Notes under the pieces: generated by a model
What the model was told of the DNA's origin: nothing
Databases searched by the model: none
The model's input: the letters and a program-made list of their open reading frames with translations, nothing else
Shown here: piece by piece, positions 59,820 to 64,000 of the stretch
Layout of the letters: every line of letters begins with the position of its first letter
Numbering within the stretch: position 1 is the stretch's first letter
From: Shewanella polaris
GTDB lineage: Bacteria; Pseudomonadota; Gammaproteobacteria; Enterobacterales; Shewanellaceae
Direction of reading: 5' to 3'
Assembly (NCBI RefSeq): GCF_006385555.1
Contig: NZ_CP041036.1
Coordinates: 2,480,001-2,544,000 of the forward strand
Length of the DNA: 64,000 nucleotides
Program-made: the position numbers and the translations under genes

Positions 59820-59906
59820 ACGCTTGTTTCCTTCGCAGGTTCTAGCCTGATCAGGTTCAACGGATCCCGAATAAACGGTCTCAGCCATAATGGCACTCCG
59901 ACAAGA
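59820..59906 (-). promoter_or_regulatory. TPP riboswitch (THI element)
   Basis: On the minus strand: TCGGAGTGCC, GGCTGAGA, then GGGATCCGTTGAACCTGATC, AGGCTAGAACCTGCGAAGG and AACAAGCG. These are the conserved P2-P5 parts of the thi box (CUGAGA pyrimidine-sensor and ACCUGAUC / CUGCGAAGG pyrophosphate-sensor sides). It lies about 215 bp before thiC. Downstream there is an AATAATCATGATTATT palindrome (about 59802-59819) but no GC-rich terminator, which favours translational control. Confidence 0.97.
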
Positions 59907-59914
59907 TGTCACGC

Positions 59915-59944
59915 AGTATAAGCAAGCTTGTTGCTAAATAACAA
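59915..59944 (-). promoter_or_regulatory. Promoter of the thi operon
   Basis: On the minus strand TTGTTA (plus 59939-59944), an 18-bp spacer and TATACT (plus 59915-59920), placing the transcription start a few bases before the riboswitch aptamer. Confidence 0.65.
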
Positions 59945-60167
59945 GCACTAAAATAATCATTTCATACAAAAGTAATCAATCCACATGTCAGAAACTGATG
60001 CAGTGTCATTGATATCTCCATGATTCATTTATCACCACAGACAGGTATTTATCAAGGTGCGACACTATGTCGCATTCATCATATTTATTAGCAAGTTATA
60101 ATTTAACAGACTGATAAACACCTTTGAAATATATTCATCAAAGGTTGATAAAATAACAATAAAGGTG

Positions 60168-62312
60168 ATGACGTTGGCAAATAAAGCAATCCAAACCATT
60201 AAATTAAATACAAATTACCCATGGGTTTACTCATCAATTTCATTGGCTGTAATGTTTGCTATTACACAACCAGTAATGGCTGAGCAGTACGATAAGCAAA
60301 ATAGTGAAGGCATTGAGCGGGTTGAAGTACATGGACAAGCGGCCAATAACGATTTACTCGGTTCTGCCCAAAACTTATTAAATAAACAAGGTGTAGATTT
60401 TTCTGAAGCGGGTGGCGTTTCTGCATTACCGATTTTAAATGGCATGATGGGCGATCGGATCAAAGTGCTCATTGATGGCAGCGACATTACGTCATCATGT
60501 GCAAACCAGATGAACCCGCCACTTTCATATGTGTCAGCCAATCAAATTAGTTCGACTCAAGTTGTTGCTGGAGTCTCTCCGGTGAGCGCCGGTGGCGATA
60601 ACATTGCTGGCGTAATTAACGTCACTAGCTTAACCCCTGTATTTACCGATAGCGATACAGTGACATGGCAAAGTGGTAACATATCTAGCGGTTATCGAAG
60701 CACTAATGACGCCATTCTCGCAGGTGTAAATGCCACTGTAGCAAGTAAAACATTAAGCTTTAGTTACCAAGGATCATTTGAAGATGCAAACAGCTATACA
60801 GATGGCCATGGCGATAAAGTACTAGACACTTTGTACCAATCACAAAATCATGCATTAACCGCTGCTTGGCAAGATGACATTCAACAAGTTGCAGTCAAAC
60901 TGACTCATCAACATATCCCCTTTCAAGGTTTTGCAAACCAGTATATGGACATGACGAATAATGACAGTTATGGCGCATTAGTACGTTATCAACGAACGCT
61001 TGAAAACGAAGGCGAATTCACAGCCCAAGCAAACTGGCACAATGTAGAGCATGAAATGGGCTTCTTTACCGATGAGAAAACCGGCATGATGCCAATGAAA
61101 ACTAAGGGTAAAGATTACAGTTACCAACTGCATTGGCAGCTGCCAATGAGCTCAGACAGCACCTTATTAATTGGCCAAGAATATTATGTTTATCAACTTG
61201 ATGATACATGGCCAGCGATTGAAGGTTCAGCCATGATGGGCCCAAATGATTACGTCAATATTAATGATGGCGAACGTCAACGTGCTGCACTCTATGGCGA
61301 GTGGCAACACACAATGAATACAGATTGGTGGCTGTCTGCAGGTGTTCGTTATGAATACGTATCGACAAGCACGGGTGAGGTTCAGCCTTATAACACCATG
61401 AGCATGATGGGCATGACCAATGTTAATACCATGGCCGCAGATGAATTTAATAGCCTATATCGAAAGCGCAATGACAATAACATCGATGCCACCCTTCTAG
61501 CTCGCTATCAACTCAGTGATACTGAAGTGATAGAACTTGGTTTAGCCCGAAAGAACCGCGCCCCAAATTTATATGAGCGATACAGTTGGGGCCAAAGCAC
61601 CATGGCGACGACTATGATTGGCTGGTACGGCGATGCAAACGGCTACATAGGCAATCCTGACCTTGGTGCAGAAACGGCACACACATTAAGTATGGCTTAC
61701 AAGCTAGTACAAGATGATTTAGCGTTTAGCGCAACAGCTTGGTACAGCAGCATTAACGATTTTATTGATGCCAATGTGGTCAGCAGCTTTAATCGCACAA
61801 GCATCGATAGTAATAGTCGTAATATTTTACAGTTTGCAAATGTGAACGCGACCTTGTTTGGTGCACGCATAGATGCTGAATATCAACTAGCAGACAACGA
61901 CACTGGTAAATGGCTCTTTAACGCTAACATCAACGCAACACGCGGCGAAAGAGATGACAACGACCAGCCGCTGTATCAAATAAAACCTTTGCAAACCGAG
62001 CTAGCTTTACAACAACAGCTAGGGGATTGGCAAAATAGAATCAGTTGGCAATGGGTTGCAAATAAAGATCGCGTGGATGAGCAGCGTTTAGAAAATACAA
62101 CTGACAGTTACTCACTGCTTAACTTAAGCAGCAGTATCAAATGGCAAGATGCGACAATGACTATTGCAGTGAAAAATCTACTTGATGAGTATTATCAACT
62201 GCCACTAGGCGGTGTCAGTATCGCTGAATATAAGGCTGACAACAGTAACGGTTTTCAACAAATAGCCGGTGCGGGTCGCTCACTCGAATTGAATGTCAGT
62301 TACGCGTTCTAG
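60168..62312 (+). CDS. TonB-dependent receptor, Met-rich, OprC/NosA-like
   Basis: 714 residues, start probably ATG 60168 (GTG 60165 and TTG 60174 are alternatives). After a long signal peptide the plug domain has RIKVLIDGSDITSSCANQM, then NPPLSYVSANQI. This resembles the cysteine/methionine-containing loop typical of copper-related receptors of the OprC/NosA group. Methionine clusters (GMMPMK, MSMMGM, STMATTMIGW) lie in predicted extracellular loops. The barrel ends in the aromatic SLELNVSYAF. Copper is therefore a better guess than thiamine despite the divergent thi operon; that remains inference. Confidence 0.85.
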   Translation: MTLANKAIQTIKLNTNYPWVYSSISLAVMFAITQPVMAEQYDKQNSEGIERVEVHGQAANNDLLGSAQNLLNKQGVDFSEAGGVSALPILNGMMGDRIKVLIDGSDITSSCANQMNPPLSYVSANQISSTQVVAGVSPVSAGGDNIAGVINVTSLTPVFTDSDTVTWQSGNISSGYRSTNDAILAGVNATVASKTLSFSYQGSFEDANSYTDGHGDKVLDTLYQSQNHALTAAWQDDIQQVAVKLTHQHIPFQGFANQYMDMTNNDSYGALVRYQRTLENEGEFTAQANWHNVEHEMGFFTDEKTGMMPMKTKGKDYSYQLHWQLPMSSDSTLLIGQEYYVYQLDDTWPAIEGSAMMGPNDYVNINDGERQRAALYGEWQHTMNTDWWLSAGVRYEYVSTSTGEVQPYNTMSMMGMTNVNTMAADEFNSLYRKRNDNNIDATLLARYQLSDTEVIELGLARKNRAPNLYERYSWGQSTMATTMIGWYGDANGYIGNPDLGAETAHTLSMAYKLVQDDLAFSATAWYSSINDFIDANVVSSFNRTSIDSNSRNILQFANVNATLFGARIDAEYQLADNDTGKWLFNANINATRGERDDNDQPLYQIKPLQTELALQQQLGDWQNRISWQWVANKDRVDEQRLENTTDSYSLLNLSSSIKWQDATMTIAVKNLLDEYYQLPLGGVSIAEYKADNSNGFQQIAGAGRSLELNVSYAF

Positions 62313-62444
62313 TTAACCAGCCATAAGTAATAAAACATATGGCCAGTAATGTGTACCACATTATTAGCTAGGCTAAAACACCAATTCTGGTAATTTTTGA
62401 ACAGAAAAAAACCTCTATATTGCTGTAGAGGCTTTCATCTTATT

Positions 62445-62510
62445 TGGCGGAGCGGACGCTGATGTTGAAACAGTCAACCCGCGACCTCCGACATGACAGG
62501 CCAGGCCAGT
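62445..62510 (-). pseudogene. Degenerate tRNA-Asp copy 1
   Basis: Aligns with the 3' two-thirds of the intact tRNA-Asp (TGGCGGAGCGGACG, AACCCGCGACC, CATGACAGGCC) but has about a 10-nt insertion in the T-arm and loses similarity before the D-arm and 5' acceptor strand. Not expected to be functional. Confidence 0.75.
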
Positions 62511-62612
62511 TTCTATTGATCTGCGATGGAATAACATTAATGCGCTGACATTTGATAATCTAGCAGGTACTGCATTCTAGGCTGAATAACCAATTCTATT
62601 GATTTTTAGACA

Positions 62613-62648
62613 GAAAAAAGCCCCTACATTGCTGTAGAGGCTTTTTTT
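62613..62648 (-). terminator. Terminator of tRNA-Asp
   Basis: Stem GCCCCTACA / TGTAGAGGC (one mismatch-type G-T pair) with a TTGC loop, flanked by AAAAAA and TTTTTTT so that it can act on both strands; it lies just past the tRNA 3' end on the minus strand. A variant copy lies in unit 1 at about 62403-62436. Confidence 0.85.
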
Positions 62649-62654
62649 CTTATT

Positions 62655-62731
62655 TGGCGGAGCGGACGGGACTCGAACCCGCGACCCCCGGCGTGACAGG
62701 CCGGTATTCTAACCAACTGAACTACCGCTCC
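62655..62731 (-). tRNA. tRNA-Asp(GTC)
   Basis: 77 nt with acceptor GGAGCGG/CCGCTCC, D-loop AGTTGGTTAGA, anticodon loop CTGTCAC (anticodon GTC), T-loop TTCGAGT and encoded GCCA. All stems are fully paired. Confidence 0.97.
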
Positions 62732-62811
62732 AAAACGGTTTGTATACACTTAATAAAAACGAAAATAGAATGAATATTACCTATTTTATTAAATGCAAAC
62801 AGATACTTGAA

Positions 62812-62898
62812 TAGCGGAACGGACGTTGATATTAAAACAGTGAACCCGCGTCCCCTAGCATGACAGGCCGGTAATATAACCAACTGAACTACCATTCC
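62812..62898 (-). pseudogene. Degenerate tRNA-Asp copy 2
   Basis: 87 nt aligning over its entire length with tRNA-Asp. The acceptor has changed on both strands to GGAATGG/CCGTTCC and still pairs. The anticodon loop CTGTCAT keeps GTC, but the anticodon stem has a mismatch, the 3' end reads GCTA instead of GCCA, and a T-arm insertion of about 10 nt disrupts the T-loop. The same insertion is found in copy 1. Confidence 0.75.
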
Positions 62899-63022
62899 AT
62901 ACAAGTGCGATGAATAATAATGTTGTGCTTATTTATCGTCAACTTATTTTTTATTTTGCCTATTTGTTTGGCTAAAAATCACGCAAACCACACTTTTTAG
63001 CACAAAACTCATCCACTTCAAC

Positions 63023-64000
63023 TTATTCGATTTTATCATCGGGTATACTCAAATCAATGTCATCCAAATCAACAGTGTCTAAAAGTGTATCAATTGATTG
63101 TTCTGGTTGCTGTGATTCTTGTTGTAACCTTAACTCAGCTGCCGCCATCGCTTTAGCGAGTGTTTGTCTCTTACGCCACACGATTAAACTCATAATGCCA
63201 AATAACAGCAGTATGCCGTTAATGATAATTATCCAGAACATTGCATTATCTTTAGCGGCTTCTTCTTCCATTTCAGCTTGAATTGCCGCTTTTTCAGCGA
63301 TCACTTTAATTGTTTCTGCTGTAATTGAAACGGGAGGCTCAATAAAATTAAAAAACATTTCAGGTAGGTAGAGCACTATTTCACGGCCATCAACTGTGGT
63401 TGATACTGCAGTTCCCTTGACTCGATAACTACCAAACTCAGTGACTTTAGGTAAATATAAAATTTGTTCCGCACTCGTCACCGCTTGTAATGTAACTGGT
63501 AAAATCAACCCTGCAGGTCCAACTAACTCAAACTCAAAATGAGTTTGTTCTAACATTAATGCTGATTCATTGACCGATAATTGTATTTTCCATATGCCTT
63601 TTGATAGATCATTATTGGCTACCATTGTTGCTTTTATCGGTTGTGCAGAAAGCTCAAAGGGCATCTCATATTCACGCTCAAAGACATTATTGCGTGCTGT
63701 GATATTAAGGATATAATGGCCAGTTGGTTGTTGTAGATTATGACTTCCGGTAAAAATACCATCGTCTGGTGCTTCGTCCATCAATTCACCATTATCTTTA
63801 TATGCTCCAACAATAATGGTGCCCGTAGCGAAATTATCATCACTAACAAGATGTTCACTGGCAAAACGTGCAGTCCATTCCACCATATAATCTAACCCAG
63901 GCATTCTCATGGTTAAATCATCACCCAAAAGCTTTGCTGTTACTTTCAGCCTTTCCCCTTGATAAAGGGGTTGTGGTAAAGGTTGTACTTCAATATCTAA
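63023..64000 (-). CDS. Membrane-anchored protein (TIGR03503-like), 5'-truncated
   Basis: The frame is open to the right edge of the window, so the start lies outside; the TTG at 63928 is internal. The visible 325 residues include Ig-like or beta-sandwich repeats (MPGLDYMVEWTARF, DDGIFTGSHNLQQPTGHYIL), a coiled region AEKAAIQAEMEEEAAKDN, one TM helix (MFWIIIINGILLLFGIMSLIVW) and a short acidic tail ending LSIPDDKIE. The layout recalls the TIGR03503 family of gammaproteobacteria, whose N-terminus carries a von Willebrand A-type domain; that part is not visible here. Function unknown. Confidence 0.7.
   Translation of the reverse strand, partial: LDIEVQPLPQPLYQGERLKVTAKLLGDDLTMRMPGLDYMVEWTARFASEHLVSDDNFATGTIIVGAYKDNGELMDEAPDDGIFTGSHNLQQPTGHYILNITARNNVFEREYEMPFELSAQPIKATMVANNDLSKGIWKIQLSVNESALMLEQTHFEFELVGPAGLILPVTLQAVTSAEQILYLPKVTEFGSYRVKGTAVSTTVDGREIVLYLPEMFFNFIEPPVSITAETIKVIAEKAAIQAEMEEEAAKDNAMFWIIIINGILLLFGIMSLIVWRKRQTLAKAMAAAELRLQQESQQPEQSIDTLLDTVDLDDIDLSIPDDKIE

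Larger units (their letters stand above)
62368..62785. repeat. About 209-bp tandem duplication containing terminator and tRNA-Asp
   Basis: Unit 1 starts at 62368 and unit 2 at 62577; both begin AGGCT.AA.A.CCAATTCT, then carry AGAAAAAA and a CTGTAGAGGCTTT hairpin, and then TATTTGGCGGAGCGGACG of the tRNA-Asp 3' end. Unit 2 holds the intact tRNA, unit 1 a decayed one. Confidence 0.75.

Noticed and set aside
62722..62904. 60-codon frame at the tRNA-Asp locus
   Set aside because: It covers the degenerate tRNA copy and the intact tRNA 5' end; not protein-coding.

Overview
The window looks like chromosomal DNA of a marine gammaproteobacterium, most likely Shewanella or a close relative. The evidence is moderately AT-rich sequence, a tandem tRNA-Asn cluster beside uvrB and a six-gene rsx/rnf operon, ThiD-ThiE fused in one thi operon under a TPP riboswitch, and protein sequences that all read as gammaproteobacterial. 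Assignments rest on motif reading by eye; no database search was run. Left core (1-14717): a 5'-truncated redoxin gene, a Gfo/Idh/MocA oxidoreductase, uvrB, five near-identical tRNA-Asn genes behind one promoter, a membrane protein with degenerate GGDEF and EAL domains (CsrD-like), the rsxABCDGE electron-transport operon with an unusually repetitive RsxC tail, and nth. Accessory region (about 14.8-33.0 kb): this is dominated by an integron-type cassette array without an integrase (a CALIN). About eleven attC sites, mostly facing the minus strand, punctuate single-gene cassettes. In most cases an attC lies just upstream of a gene start, and several stop codons fall inside the R'' box. The cassettes encode a possible PD-(D/E)XK protein, two small proteins with a Cys-His-Asp (transglutaminase/NlpC-like) pattern, an abortive-infection C-terminal protein, an FRG-domain protein, a HEPN protein, a methyltransferase coupled to a membrane protein, a DUF2971 protein and unknowns. 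Two 257-bp inverted copies of a MITE-like element lie at 18.5 and 23.1 kb, at least one of them apparently inside an attC. A roughly 170-bp non-coding segment recurs next to three attC sites. The array ends at a SIR2 + HerA-type ATPase pair (Nezha-like anti-phage module) in which the HerA gene carries a frameshift. A decayed cassette gene with a HigA-like C-terminal stretch and a tyrosine-recombinase-like fragment next to nth mark erosion of the region. Right core (33.0-59.9 kb): a 27-residue YnhF-like membrane peptide, gloA, the ruvB-ruvA-ruvC-yebC-aspS block, a diguanylate cyclase with three tandem periplasmic solute-binding domains, cmoAB, a retropepsin-like lipoprotein / 7TM inactive transglutaminase / ATP-grasp ligase operon followed by a degenerate M3-peptidase-like protein and a secreted protein of unknown function, a LysR regulator, a SprA-type putative metalloprotease pair, and the thiamine operon thiC-thiDE-thiF-thiS-thiG-thiH behind a TPP riboswitch. 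Right end (60.1-64 kb): a Met-rich TonB-dependent receptor resembling the copper-receptor (OprC/NosA) group, one intact tRNA-Asp flanked by two degenerate tRNA-Asp copies that share the same insertion, and a 5'-truncated membrane-anchored gene.
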